Positions 33,719 through 47,335 of a stretch of 64,000 bases of DNA are shown here, one piece after another; the first letter of the stretch is position 1; each line of letters starts with the position of its first letter. The stretch spans positions 13,171,001-13,235,000 of the forward strand of contig CM076146.1 of assembly GCA_038025085.1 (NCBI GenBank). Direction: 5' to 3'. Origin of the DNA: Tetragonia tetragonoides (Eukaryota; Streptophyta; Magnoliopsida; Caryophyllales; Aizoaceae). The translations under genes and the position numbers were made by a program. The notes beneath the pieces are model-generated. The model saw only the letters and a list, made by a program, of their open reading frames with translations. It was not told the origin of the DNA and made no database searches.

Positions 33719-36700
33719 CTAGCTATTTTCTACATCTGGAGCAACTCTAGCTGGAGAAGCAACGACTATAGATACCATATTACCAAGACTGTCCTTGTAA
33801 TTTGCGTGGCCGTTCTCTTGGTTGTTATTACTGCCTTTTATTGATGGCGCAAACACTTCCTCCCTTTGGGGGCGGTTTGCATAGACTAGCCAAAGAATGA
33901 GGCAGAGGATGACACCAGCTGAGACGAGACCCAACCCGATTTCCACCATCCTCAGGTAATGCTCCAAAGGAGGGCAGAAATTTGAGGTAATAGACATAAA
34001 AGTGTCTCGCACAAAATTGCAGTTCTGAAGGTCGAGCATGGCAGGAGTATAATGCAGCACAGCATAACTCGCATTTAAGCCTAGCATCAATTGACTGTAC
34101 ATATTTGGAGTCAACCTGCCAGTACTGGTGCAATTCTTCTGGTCAAGGGATGTAGTACATATGTATCTCTCCCACACCTGCAGTATGTTCCAGATAGGGT
34201 TCAGTTACATAAAGCTCTATATAAATGGGATAATACATTTTTTCTTGCACATTATTTGGTTCATCTAACAGCTTGCTTCAGAATATGTCAAATTCCAAGT
34301 TTCAGTCTCTGATTTATGTATTTCAAGCAAAATAAAAAGAAAGCTTGCTTCAAGTTCACCCATTAAGAGCGTAAAGCAGCAGAACAGAATAACTTGAGAA
34401 GCTTATGGCTGCTTTGGTAGGAACATTGCTCGTGAAATTGAACTTTGTCAAACGAACATACCAATACACTAACTTTCCTCATTATGCAGCTAATGACATA
34501 CCTGGAGCTGTGGAGCACCATGCTTCCCTCTATAACCTCCTAATGTGCCATCTTGTTTCCTATGGCACAACTCATTTTCCATTTTATATCCCCCACACTC
34601 TACCCCATCAGAAACAAAAATCCCCACAGCCATTGATAAAAACTCATAGGAAAAGGAAAACACAAAAGATACCTATTTTGTTTTGCAAGTTAAATCTAGG
34701 AGCTAGAATGACAATGAGAATTTGATGCATTTATTATCACAGGAGGCTGACAGCCTAAACCCTTCCATGACTTCACAATTCCTTCTGCTGGTGTTATGTT
34801 CTAGTAGGAACAAGGAATTCCTAAGTACCCTACATTAGCTGACATCCCTATTGAACCTTCATTGACCAATAAGTAAAAGTTTATGTTTATGTTTATTTTT
34901 ATTTCGCTTTCTTTTTCAGTTCAAAAATTTTCCGATATCCCATGTACCTTAGAAAGGCAAGTAATATACTAATTCGAAAAAGAATTCAAGGGCAAGGCTT
35001 CATACCAAGTAAAACTACTCTTTGGTCAAAGTTATTTTGAAATATCACCGCATTTCCCCTAAAATCAGAATGTTCATTAACCAACCACCTCCTAACTAAA
35101 TAATGCAATCCTAAACAGCGAACCCCCAGGGGGGTGGATATAAAGCTTCAAGTCCCATAGCAACATGCTTAAATCTCGGATTTGGTTGCATTTTTAGTGT
35201 ATTCTACCAATTACCCTCAACAGAAATACAAATTGGCGGGTCGTCCAGCTTATCGTGCAAGCCCTTCTGTTACCTCATTGCCCCATTGTCCCATTGAATA
35301 ATAACCTTACTCAAGTAGAAGAAGAAAGAGAGGGAAAAGACATCCAGTAAGCTTACCCCGGAAGCATTCGTCATAGACACTTCCTGAGGTGAACACTCAC
35401 GATCTTGCATTTTATCATCAAAAGGGAAGCAAACCGTTGGCATCAGAGGTCCAGATTGATTGTAGTAGAATTGATCAGATGGTGGCCGATCTGTATTGGC
35501 TTCAGTGTATATAAAGGTATTGATATATTGTACAAGAGAGGCAACAACACCTCTACTTTTCGACAGTGTTTCATTGGTTGATCTTTCATCAACACATGGA
35601 AGAATGTTGCTGAGAGCTGTCTCAGCTTGAGGGTTATCCACCCATTCTTGCATGGCCAAACAGGAGTCTGAAATTGCACTAGATAACCAAAAATAAGTTT
35701 CTTCAGTGACTATTATCCAAAAGGGAAGAACAATGATAATACTAGCAAGAACAATGAAGAGCTAAATATCACAACTAACAAGATGAGTTAGAATTCATCT
35801 CATGGTCACTGCCAATACTGAACAAATCCAAGTAACAAATGCAAGTTTGTTAAAAACTAAGTTGCTAGTTATTGTGGACAAAAAACTTACGAATTGAAGA
35901 TCACAAAAGTCCCGCAAAGAGTCAATGTAACTGCAACAAGTATCCATCCACTAAAAATGAATCTGTAATTAAAAGAAAACTGAGTGAGCTTCAGTCATGA
36001 TTGAGCTCAAACAACAGAGCTAAAGTAAGGAACCAAAAACCCTATTCAACACAGGAAACAGGAAGAGCAGAGAGAAGAATTGAAATGAAAGCAACTGATA
36101 GATCTTGTTTTATAGAGTTGATAAATGACATGGAAGGAAGAAAAAAGGAAAGTGCAATGACTTACATGTGAATCGCATGTTGGCGCCCAAGAAGAGAAAG
36201 TACTGTCATAAATGATAAAACCAATCATTAAGTTACATTCAGAATCAAACCATAAGAGAGAAAAAGTGTATATACTCCATAAGCATCGTCAGTAATACAT
36301 ACCAAGACCAACAAAAGCCAAAAGAAGCATTACAGTAGCAACAGTAATTAATGCTGATCTTCTGCAACATGTAAAAAAAATTATGCTTCAAAACATAGTC
36401 ATAAAAATAGAAAGTTGAAACATGATTATGTTGATACAAAACTTACGTTGAAACAAATATGATAAATCTAATCGAAAGTTGGGAGTTCATACACAGCATT
36501 GAAGACTCTCCTAACTTTCAGAGAGTTTTCATGAGTTTTCTCTGTCAATGTGTCAGCACCAGAACTCAAATGTGCACTCAGTTCATCAATGTCCAACTTG
36601 GCACTCTGGGGCAGCTTGAGTTGAGGCACATCAACAGACTTCGCGAGAGACAAGTAGTCAGTCACATTTCTTAGCACTTCAGTTGTGTTGTCGGACTGGT

Positions 36701-39700
36701 TCACAACGTAGTTCAATGTACGCAAGACTTCACCATGAAATTTATTTTGACCAACAGATAAAAGAATACAACCCACCCTGTATTCAAAGACTATCAGTGT
36801 GTCAGGACCAACTTTCAAGGGGAAAAAATGATTCTAAGCTCAATAATTTCAATGGAACAAAGTATTGTTTAACAGAAAGACACTAGATAAAGCTAGATGT
36901 TCCCTCAAGTATATTCACCAGAGGGTCACTATTTCACAGGTGTCTCCCCTTTATATTTATGAGATGAGATCCTCCGCTGTCAATCTCTGTGGCATTACCT
37001 GCAGTTCCCCCTTGAGATCATGCCACATCAGCTGCAAGCCGGATATAGGCAGGAATTGCATTTTGTTTTTTGTCTGGACTTATTTGCTCCTGTGAGATAC
37101 TGCAGACAATTCCACACAGATACTACTGTTGGAACTCTCATCTCTCTTTTATTTCTCCACAACCACAAGTACTTACTTTCTAATTATCACTAAATTTACA
37201 TATTTTTCTTGTGTATACAGTATGGATAAAATCTCTTAGTATTTCAAAAACAGAGTTACTGAAGATGGAAGAAGAATGTTCAGGCAACCACTTACCAAGC
37301 ATGCTCATCAAATAAATACTTGTAAGTAAATATTGACAGGTACAATGCACATTAACAAACTAAAAAACATGAACTAATAGAATCAGGATCCTCATATGGA
37401 TACCAAATTGAAGGGTCAGATAGAAACAGGATCAAGGCCACTGGTTAAAAATACTAGTAAAAATTCTCAGGTACAATACATTAACAAACTAATCAACATG
37501 AACTAATAAAGTCAGAGTCCTCAAATGGATACACAATTGAAGGCTCAGATGGAAACAGAATCAAGGGTACTGGTTTAGAGATTCTATACAAGAACTTTGA
37601 CTGAGGTCACAAGTTTACGAGTGTCTAACTGTCTACATGCTATTCTTTCCATAAAGGATTGGGAGCAGGACGGAAAAAAAAAAAAAAAAAAACAGCAGCT
37701 AGAATCATACAAAACACGAGAGTAGGTTCTAATTTTTGAAGAAATTGGAATTGAAAGAAAATCACATAAGAGAACTCATAATTTGCTAAAACTAATTGGA
37801 AAGAGTTGAGCGTCTTACATTGAAGTGCAGGTGAAAAGAATAAGCAGAGTGGGGCAAATCTTCAGTGAATGCGGTAATGATTTCCCTTTAAAGATTATCC
37901 TCCATGCAAAACAACGGTGAACAACAAGTGCCACACCAAAGGAGACCAACCATAGGACTGCGAGCACAAAACCAGCAGCACCGGTAAATCCAACGGACTG
38001 CAGGAAGAAAAAATCAAGAGGTTGTAGATTCAGTTACAATGCCGTATCTTAAGCTTGACAGAGTCGCAAAGACAAGGTCATGTGGTCATTACAGTGTCCA
38101 ACATTTTAGATCAGAAAGCCAAATCAGAGAAAATAACCAACAGAATATAAACAAGTGCAACTTAGGTGAAAGCAGTTATGTTTCCTCAATACTGAAGATA
38201 TTGTCGTTTAAGGTTTAACCTTTATGACTGTGAGATGGATAAATTCATCATCAACAGTATCATCATCCCAATATCATACAATTATCCTTTCGTTTCACAT
38301 CATTACTTCTTTCTAATAACACTGGAGACTTGCCTAACAATATTGTTCTATTCTCTCAAAAACAAAAAAAACAAAAAAAAACAATATTGTTCTATTTGTA
38401 TCTTTGAGTATGAGATTGATAATCAAGAAGTCATAATTCAAGTTGTCACATCTACTTGCGATAATGTGACATCATTAGTTGTCTCTGCTCAAATTAGTAC
38501 GGAATAAAATGAGAGACAGAAGGTGTGTCCTATCCATATAATAGAAAATGTTTATACCTAGTTGATCCATGCAGGGAAGCACAAATGGGTTATTTCAAGA
38601 CCCAAGTCTAGTGACACTTGTTTTCAGATCCAAATCTAAGAAGACCACTATGTCAACATGTGCAAACTATACTTCACAAATCTAGCAGTGTTAAAATTAC
38701 GAACCAGAGCCATCACTGAATGTTTAATTAATTGAAAGCGCATGCTACTTTATTGTAATGACATTAAATAAATTCAATAACAAACCCACAATCAAAAGAA
38801 ATCATATCAAATGTCATGAATTTTCTCATCAACTAATCCACCCAATTGCCCATCAAAGAAAGTGAATATTATAGCGACAAAAAGATAGGTGACAAAGAAA
38901 AATTATAAGAAACAACTATGTATGATCACATCCCTTCCCGCCACATCGAAACAAATTAACAAAACAACAAAGATCCTGGTTAGTTGGGAATACATCATAC
39001 CTAAACAGAAAGGCCATGCTAAGGACTGATAGTCTCACTCATCTCCAATAGGTAATTCACATAAGCAGGTCGAATACTATACACTAGCACTTCAGGACGG
39101 ATAATCAGAGATCAAAGCACATTATTTTCATTACAATATTTCACCAAACACCAAAGAGAGTTTAACAGACAACATATAAGCTCTAACAATTGAAACAAAA
39201 CAGATGAAAGATTTAAAGACACTTACAGCCCAGTAATGCTTGGTAGAAATGTCCCAACCACCCTCATAAGTCTTAAATCTGCAGAGAATATCCGGTCTCT
39301 TGGTTCGATTTCCGGCCAACATGAGAGGGATTCTAGGCTCATTAAATGCAGGGCCTGGTGCCTCAGCTTGGCCCAAGATCCCATTATGTAATGGACCCGA
39401 GTTCGCGTTTCCTGCATTTTCAGCACAAAATCAATCACAGAGATTAGAACAAGTTTCTTAGTATCTACCATGATAAGAACATTTTGGAAGAGTTAGAGTA
39501 AGACAAAGGCATAGTGCTAAGGTTTGTTAGCAACAAGAACAAAAATTCTGTTACTGACCCAATAACAACCCAAACCAATCTTAGGATCATGAAAGGAGGT
39601 AAGAAAAAAGAACTTAGGAAACTGATCTGGTAGATGCATCAAAGTTCATTTTATGGGCATAAATACTCTATGGCTTGATATTTGATAGACACTTCCTCAC

Positions 39701-40265
39701 TAGAGCTGCGTTATTTATTTATCTTATTTCTTCCTTCATTTCTTTTTTATTGTTAACACCTTTGATCATGCTAACAGAAAATCATGGAAATTCCCTCTCA
39801 CCTTTATGCTGGTCCACATGAAGTATACAAATCTCCTCATAATATAACTTGATGATGATGTCAAAACTCTCAATCCAACATAGTACATAGTATATACATT
39901 AAGCAGTATCAACAAATAATTAAAAAAAACCCACAATGAGCAGAATCTTAGAACACCAAAATCAGTCCCAATAACATAATCAAAACTACCATTCCCAGAA
40001 ACCCCATTTCAAGAAAAGCCAAGAAACCCACATCCCAAAATCCATTTCAGCAAAAAAGCAATAATACCCAATAAAAGATCATAACGAAAAACACAAATCA
40101 AACACACTAAACAACCATAAAGAAAAAAGTAAATTCAGTATTTTTATATTTACCCAAGATGAAGTTTAGAGGGTCCAGGGACTGTTGGTGATGAAGGGCA
40201 GCTGAAACACAGCTGAGAGAAGCCAAGATAAAGAAGAAGAAGAAGAAGGTGCCCAAATTCTTCAT
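33719..40265 (-). CDS. Multipass plasma-membrane-type protein (At2g12400-like family), nine exons
   Basis: Spliced model on the minus strand: 40265-40154, 39411-39227, 37997-37819, 36777-36493, 36361-36303, 36202-36166, 35962-35891, 35678-35357, 34177-33719. All introns are GT-AG, every phase fits, and 569 residues result. The start is the ATG at 40265 (MKNLGTFFFF), opening a signal peptide that ends near VSAAL. Hydrophobic segments follow at about 100-126, 150-173, 255-280, 286-309 and 496-517. A Cys-rich extracellular part has ILPCVDE, YFNQSG-like FYYNQSGPLMP and GRLTPNMYSQL, and the basic tail after LVYANRPQ ends in ENS. The layout and these motifs match the plant family annotated as transmembrane or plasma membrane fusion protein (At2g12400, At2g25270; PTHR31414 by memory). 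Its molecular role is not established. It is the only complete intact host gene in the window. Confidence 0.82.
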
Positions 40266-40457
40266 TTGCACCTTCTCCGCAAATCCCACCAAAGATTTCT
40301 AAAATGGAGTGGCATTGATAACATTAATACACCGTTTGATTCTTTTTACTACTTGTTTCTTTGATGCATTTTTGTGTTCACATTTAATGAGGAAACTAAG
40401 GGTAAAGTAGTTTCAATAGTGACAAAGCAAAGGGGTTGCTAGATTTCAGAGCAGGAG

Positions 40458-40471
40458 CTCTTTATATAGAG
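40458..40471 (-). promoter_or_regulatory. TATA box of the membrane-protein gene
   Basis: CTCTATATAAAGAG on the minus strand, about 190 bp upstream of the ATG at 40265. It predicts transcription start near 40430 and a 5' leader of about 165 nt. Confidence 0.5.
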
Positions 40472-41640
40472 TTAGGCAGTAAAAAAGGAAGGAGAGAGAG
40501 AGAAAGAGAAGAGCAAGAATCCTCTCCATTTTATATTAGAAATAGAGGCTTTTATTTTCTAAATCAAGGATTAGATTTTTTTTCTCTCTTTTATTTGTTT
40601 GTATTTTATACAAAAAAGAAGGAGATCCAACCTTCCATTTAGGTAATGAAATCCCTCCATTTCTTGTATAAAATGGAAGGGGTGTTTGTGTTGTGTTGGT
40701 CACATACTCACATGGGAAAGTGATGGAGAAGGTTGAAAAAGTTAGGGGTGATGTTGAGTGAATGAATTGCAAATAGTGTGAATTAAGAAAAGGGTTTAGT
40801 GGGCGTAAATGTTAATATTTCTCAATTTGTATAATATGAGCTAGATTTACACTCCTATTATAGTTGAGGATTCTTCTATTACAATTAGGAAATGTATGTA
40901 GACATTTGTGATTTGTCAGATTTTTGGTTTGGAGGAGGCAATATCTGATTTGTTAGATTTATAACGCTATATATGGAGTAGTCGTAAATAAATATGTGGG
41001 TTGAGTTGAGTTGAGCTCAGAGTGAAATGTGAATCAACTCGAGCTGACTTACTCGGGTTAAGATGAGTTGAACCAAGTTTATGAATGCCAAATTTTTTAG
41101 GTTTTTTTTTTATCTTTTTACAAATTTTAATTAACTAACCTATATTTTTACTCCATTATTTATTTATTTGTCCTTATTTTATGATATGTGGTTTTATTGC
41201 TTATTATTAAGTCTTTGGGCACATTTTTTTTTTATGCTAAGTAATATTTAATCATCTAGTCAATATTTTAGGAGTAAGACCAATTTTTTCTTTAATATTT
41301 TAAGCGTAGTATAACAAGTTAGCAAAATATATTATAAAATTGCAATCTTTATTTCTAAGAAGTTGAAAATTCATCAAAGAAAAAACTTGGCAATGGTCAG
41401 GCAAAACAAGCCGAGTTGGGTCGGATGAGCGAGTTGGATTGTGTTGTTAGTCCATCTTCTATCAACCCGACTCAACCCTTATCCCAACCCAGAGCGAGCA
41501 AAATTTTCCTTAAGTATTAAAGTAGTTATATTTGGTAATTTAGTTTGATTTCCATGGATTTTATTTCTTATTTATGTGCTTTATATATCTTTTCCATCCA
41601 ATATTAATTATGTTAATCATCTACTGTTTTTTAGAAAGTA
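40472..41640. other. Intergenic upstream region
   Basis: Probable promoter-distal DNA of the minus-strand gene, then AT-rich sequence. Between about 41000 and 41480, GAGTTGAGTTGAGC and AACCCGACTCAACCC motifs recall the ends of a decayed hAT-like repeat element, but no duplication was found. Confidence 0.4.
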
Positions 41641-41649
41641 TTCTAACAA

Positions 41650-42045
41650 TGGAGAGGAGTGTAACTGGTGTCTGGGGAAAGCGGAGACTGGGGCTCCAGC
41701 TTGCTCATGTTCATGGCTTCGAGAACATTGTGATGGAGATGGACCATCTTGCTGTCTTTAATGCATTGTCTAATTTTATTAGAAGTCCTAGGTGCTTCAG
41801 TTTAATAATTGAGGATGTTCTTGCTCAAGTTAGTTGTTTTCATTACGGTGTTTGGTCTTTTATTAAGCGTAGTGGTAATAGTATAGCTCATAAGTTAGTG
41901 CATGTGTAACAATGGATTTTAGACTGTCGATTTTGGGAGTCGTCGCTCCCTACCGACGTTGATGTCGCTCTATTATCTAATTTGGAGAAGCTAATGAAAA
42001 ATAAATGACCTTTTAGTCTATCCCTCAACAAAAAATAAATAAATA
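41650..42045 (+). mobile_element. 5'-truncated LINE tail with RNase H domain
   Basis: The frame 41650-41907 gives LGLQLAHVHGFENIVMEMD, then FHYGVWSFIKRSGNSIAHKL, the second half of the RNase H domain found at the C-terminus of plant LINE Pol proteins, including the terminal His of the active site region. It then continues as non-coding tail to an A-rich end (CAACAAAAAATAAATAAAT). The N-terminal DGA motif, RT and endonuclease are missing. Confidence 0.65.
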
Positions 42046-42234
42046 TGACATCAAAAATGAAAAAAAAAAAGAAAATTGTTCAAGATGAGGCACCAATGCC
42101 AACACACATAATCATGTGAATTTAGTTCTTACTATATTTTTCTCAAAAAAGAATGGTTACATTAAATAAATTTTATTAGCTTACTCTACATGATTGACCT
42201 TTGCTTTTGTTACTCTCTACAGGTGCAATTTCGG

Positions 42235-45200
42235 GATAAAATAAACGCAAAATCTCGTTTGCGGCCGCCTCAAGCTGCGACCACGTGTAGTGACGTCAGC
42301 ATTCTTCTTTTTTTTTTTTTGCTTATTCGTTTCAACTGTCGCTCTCCCCACCCTGTTTCTTCTCTCTCCTCACCATCTTTCTGCATCAGTCAAACATTCT
42401 TTCTCCTCACCCTCTTTCTTCATCCCGTCACTCTCTTTCCTCACCATTACTCATGATATAAATGGCTTCCATTGCATATAAGCTATACTTTTGCTTTTTC
42501 TATTCTTCCATTCTCTCTTCTCTTCCCTTGTTTCTCAATCAAAGCCAATTTAATTTATTGTGGACAAATTGATAAATTAACCACGGATGTTAAAGCAAAT
42601 CAATCCTTCACATTTGTTTCAGTTCTAGTTTTCTACTGGGTAGGCGAATTGATTTAGTTTCTTTTGTCTTTTTATTGATGAGGATTAACATTTTATTTAG
42701 ACAACTGATTTGGAGTTGTTTCGATTTTTTATTTTGTGAACGATTTAAGCTTTTGGGGGTTTGAAATGAAATGTTAATTGCTACTTGCTTTCTGGTGGAT
42801 TAAATGGTTGACGGGTTGTAAATTTACTACTGATTTTCCCATAAAAATCAGACACTCTGTGTTGGTCGGATCCAATATTTAGACACATAACAATTGATAA
42901 GAAAATAAATAAATGTGATACCTGGTGAAATAATATTGATACCGAAAGTAGTTATTGTGATACAAATAGAATGGATACTCTATATTAGTTTTAGACTTTC
43001 ATGTATTAGTTTTTCGATCCTACGTATCACTTTTATCAACTAGTATCCATTCAATCAAAGTATCAGTTTTGGACTCCATGTATTAGGTTCTCGGTCCTAC
43101 GTATCATATTTTGTCTATTATGTATTAATTTATTATTAAAACGAATAGAAATGAAAGTAACACTTGTAGATCTAGTATTAGTTTTTCAATCCTACTTATC
43201 GTGTTTTTTAAATATTATGCATCACTTTTCATTAAAATGAAAAAAATTCAACTATCAGTTGTAGACTTATAAGTATCAGTTTTCCAATCCTATGTATCAC
43301 TTTTAGACTTCAAAGTATTAGTTTTTCAATCCTATGTATCACGTTTTCACTATTATGATGTGAGAGTTTCAAACAAATGAATCTCGAGTCGAAAATCCGG
43401 CAGAGTTTCCTTTGAATATAGACATCCCAAGTTATCGACTTTTCAAAAACCTGCTTAAATAGCAACTTTCTCACAAAACCAACGGAAATCTTCTAACCAA
43501 ATCCAGGGCGACACTGCCACATCCACTCATACTTTTGAAAATAATAAATGCATACATGAGATGCAGTATGTGATACAAGTGGGAACAAACTTAATACTAA
43601 ATGCTACTTGATGAAATTCTATGTATATGAAAACTAAAACATTTGTTTGTTGTTTGAGTTACTGACAAACACGCTCAAGGAGTGTAGCCTTAGCAGCAGG
43701 TGAAGGCTCAACATCAGGCCTAGGCTCCATAGGCTTACCAAGAAGCTCTTTACGCAAATCACCATTAAGTCCGATCTCTTCAAATGGAATGTGTAGAAAA
43801 CCTTGAATGGGTACACAATCTGATGCGACTTCACTTGTCCATGGGCTCCTCAAAAATTCCCGAGCCGCCGGTCATAGTCAAATACGAGTTCTCGTAAGTT
43901 AAGTATGGTCTCTGCACTGCAAGGTGACCATAGTCCCTAAAATAGAAGTTGTAAACTGCCTTATATTTGTCCCCTTTCTTCTCTTCTTTGTGTTGGATCA
44001 AAATGCATATACCTGCTGTTATTCCTAGCCTCTTTTGCAAGTCCCGTGAGTTCATGCAAGCTCTAAATCTTCACTTTAATAGAAACCAACAAGATGTCAA
44101 ACACCAACTTTCAAAATTGTGCACATACAATAACTCATACAAGATACATAAAAGCTGATACCATACTTATGGAAACTAGTACTACGTATACATGGAAAGT
44201 GATACAACATAAATGAAAACTTACACAACACATCTAAAAAGTTTTCATTCATAATAACTAATACAATTTACAAGAAATTTCATACTACACATATAAAAAG
44301 TAATACTACATATACAAATTGTTAGAATAAAAATAAAAACTGGTACAACAAATAGAAAAAAGCTTATAGTACATATAACAAATTAACACCACACACAAAA
44401 ATTAATACCTCACATAATAAAACAGATATTGCATATCCGAAAATTGATACAACACATGAAATTTTGCAGTACACATGTAAAGTGATACAGCACATAAAAT
44501 CTGATACAATAAACACAAAAACTAATACATCAATAATGAAAACCAATACAAGGACTCTAATAGGTGATTTCCGTGGATGTATTTTTGCCTATTTTTAAAG
44601 ATCGACAAACAATAAAATTTTAATCAAATATCATTTGTGTCAAAAATTGATACTTGTAAGCTATATTCTAACAATTTTAACCTAACAATGCTTTTAAACT
44701 AAAATCTAATACCCTAAACCAAGAAACTGATGCTCCTAACTTATAAATCAAAATAATTATCTATTTTTCAGATAATAAGAACGAATCATCACAATAACAC
44801 TCATAATTTGCTACCTAATAGCATGATACTAGTACTTCACCATTCGGAAAATAATTGAATGGAGTATTTTCATGTTATCTTAACCACGTAACAAACTGAT
44901 ACTTACAAGCAAAAAAACTGATACTTCTGAGAGGAAATATGATACGTGTAGGTAACAATCTGATACCTCTAAGATAGAAACTAATACTTATAATCAAAAC
45001 TCTGAAAATTCGACTCAAACAAGCAAAATTGCAGAATCTAAAAAACTTGATTCACTAGAAATTGAAACCCTAACATGCTGAAATAAATCTCAATGTACAA
45101 TCAATAGTGGAGATAACAATGAATTCAATAGTAAAACTCTAAATCTAAAACTAGCATAAACTAGCAAGAGTTAAGCCATATATCGCAATTTGTTCCTGAT

Positions 45201-45585
45201 TTTATTGGTAAATTCGAAATCAAATGATTATAGAATCAAAATCAACAAATTCACTCCTTAACTCAAATAAAATACATACCTGTAATTGCTTCGAATTTTT
45301 CTTTGCCATGAGAGAGAAAGAGAGACAACGCAAGGAGAGAGAGAGCTTGAGCGCGAGGAGAGAGAGACAACGGGAGGAGAGAGAGAAAATGGGAGGATAC
45401 AGATACGGGGAGAGAGAAAATGTGAGGAGAGAGAGAGCGCGAGAAGAGAAAGCATTTGAGCTTCTATTTTTTTTTTTATTGTTTAATTGGGCCGGTAAAG
45501 GAGCGTGTGTTTTAGTTATTTAGTTGTGTCATTAAGAGGCCTCAAGTTGAGGCAGCCTCACAAGAGACGAATTGTAAAATAAAAA
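42235..45585. mobile_element. Pack-MULE-like element carrying an allene oxide cyclase fragment
   Basis: The left side (CGGCCGCCTCAAGCT near 42262) and the right side (reversed, AGGCTGCCTCAACTTG near 45545) are diverged inverted repeats. Both are followed inward by CT-rich DNA ending in CTTTCTTCATC / CTCTCTCATGG-type sequence, and then by arrays of GTATCA-TTTT units on the left (42897-43345) and the inverse AACTGATAC units on the right (44155-44990). A broken allene oxide cyclase segment sits in the middle. Long inverted ends around a captured gene piece define Pack-MULEs. I found no target duplication, so borders are approximate and the superfamily is inferred. Confidence 0.6.
43659..44055 (-). 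pseudogene. AOC: Allene oxide cyclase gene fragment (two frameshifts)
   Basis: The first frame reads [20 protein letters not shown], then [20 protein letters not shown] and [11 protein letters not shown]. The next frame adds HQIVYPFKVFYTFHLK and the third KELLGKPMEPRPDVEPSPAA, ending at a stop at 43659. This is the C-terminal two-thirds of plant allene oxide cyclase, the plastid enzyme that makes the jasmonate precursor OPDA. The N-terminal transit peptide and first barrel strands are absent. The sequence opens after an intron-like acceptor (GATTTAG), so genomic DNA, not cDNA, was probably captured. Two frame changes make it non-functional. Confidence 0.85.
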
Positions 45586-46108
45586 CTAAAACAAAGTCAC
45601 TCATATCCTTAGAGAGGAAGTAAAAATAAAATGCATTAACACGAGCTTAATAGTTTGGTGAAACAAAAGTGAAAGCAACCTAGCAAATCAACAAAGTAAC
45701 AAGACTTATTCAAAAGCAATTCCAAAGCCTCATTCATTTCCGATCCTTAGCTTATTTGCTTCCTTCTACCTTTTGGGTTACTTTACTTGATTTAGATTCA
45801 CACTACATAAAATCATAATATGGAGAGTATGTAAAAATCGACAATTAGTGATGACGACGTAGAAGTTTAATCATACACAATTATGTTGAAGATATTAGAT
45901 CATTAGAGTTTTCATTATGTCTAATAACTATAATTATTTGAGGTAAATTAAATTTTTACTAGGTTTGGTTGAATTCGAACGTGGATTGGTTTCAACAAAA
46001 TTTATTAGTGACTTTTTTTTGCCTAGGTGCAAGTAAATGACGATCGAGATACCTCCTGCTACGTCATGTTCAGACTCTTGTGTTCAATAGCGAATATATC
46101 AAACTAGT
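45586..46108. other. Intergenic, nothing recognised
   Basis: AT-rich DNA without credible frames or element ends. Confidence 0.5.
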
Positions 46109-46116
46109 TAAACAAC

Positions 46117-46497
46117 CAGAGCCGCCTCGGAGGGCGACCGCCTAGGGCCCATCGTAGAAGGGGGCCCAATTACACGCATAACTGTTATATATATATAATA
46201 TTTATATTTAATTATTAACTAAAGGTGTAGAGTTGAACTGGTATGTAACTTGCAAATTTGGGCACAAGTAGTGCGCTAATCGGTATTCGACTCCCACACT
46301 TCGTATTTTTTGGGCCATTGCACGCAAATTTTCTTATGTGTCACTTTTTTATTGTACTAATTACTGCTCCCACTCAAAATGTATTTCATGTTTTCCAATA
46401 TAGGGTTGAAAATTTCTCCCAAAAATATATTTAAATTTTTCGGGGGCCTAATGTTTAAATCTCGCCCAGGGCTCCCAAAATGTCAGGTACGGCTCTG
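46117..46497. mobile_element. hAT-type MITE
   Basis: Ends CAGAGCCGCCTC and, reversed, CAGAGCCGTACC. A perfect 8-bp target duplication TAAACAAC lies at 46109-46116 and 46498-46505. The GC-rich subterminal GGGCCC-type motifs and AT-rich centre lack coding capacity. 381 bp. Confidence 0.92.
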
Positions 46498-46505
46498 TAA
46501 ACAAC

Positions 46506-47335
46506 CAGCGTAAGCACTGATCCCGTCAACATAGCACCAACAAGGAATTAGTATAGTTCCTAAAAGTCAGCTAACACAAGGCATGAGAGGAATAAGGATT
46601 CAAACTCATAACCTTACCTTACGAAACTACTTAAGAGTAAGTTTGCCACCACTAGACCACCACCTCTGTTGGAAAATTCATTAGTAACTTTTGACTTAAT
46701 TATTCGCACCAAAAAAAAAGAACTTTTGACTTAATTATATGTGTTGTTAAAATCGATTTAAATGAAGTAATATTTTAAGGTAGTGCTTTTCATTAAAACT
46801 ATCCCAACGAAATTAGTAAAGATAAAGTGCAAATAGTCGAAAAGAGTGTGAAAACAACTCTTTATATTTACGCAAAAACTTATTTAAGACTGTTTTATTG
46901 TAACATTATTCGGTAAAATGAGCGTCACTTTTTAGTGAAGTAGGGTCTCTGCTGTCACACTAAGTGACCCCTTCTGTGAATTGGTCTCACGCATACAAGA
47001 CTTGCTCTTATATTTTAAGGGATTTTTTTTTTTGCTAATTATAAGGGATGTTGTTTACTAGTAGGCTAGTAGGCTAGTAGGCACTATGCATTTCAGATAC
47101 ATAACAAATAAACTATCCTACCAATACAAATATCAACAAACATAATAAGTTATTGTTAAAGTGCTTCAACTAGAGATCAAGAGAATTATATATATTGCTC
47201 TAAAAAAAAAAAGAAAAAGATAAAGAGAATGTTTATGGAAACAAAAAGTTGGCAAGGATCCCTGACAAAAAACAGAAAGAAAGCAGCATGGTGCCTAACA
47301 TTTCTAAAACAAATCCCAGGATTAGGCCAAAATTT
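46506..47335. other. Intergenic, nothing recognised
   Basis: AT-rich. A small TAGTAGGC tandem repeat sits at about 47059-47083. Confidence 0.5.

Noticed and set aside
36450..36492. Short exon between 36492 and 36449 in the membrane-protein gene
   Set aside because: It would need an intron of about 25 bp; splicing from 36493 to 36361 keeps phase and gives a membrane segment expected for the family.
40266..40292. Upstream extension of the membrane protein (VGFAEKVQ before MKNLG)
   Set aside because: The upstream codon is TTG rather than ATG, and the ATG at 40265 directly starts a good signal peptide.
42897..43345. Regularly spaced GTATCA motifs, CRISPR-like at first sight
   Set aside because: Units and spacers are irregular, the inverse array exists on the other side and the DNA is plant nuclear; they are subterminal transposon motifs.
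45224..45523. Arg/Glu-rich frame of 99 codons
   Set aside because: Low-complexity GA tract inside the right end of the Pack-MULE-like element.
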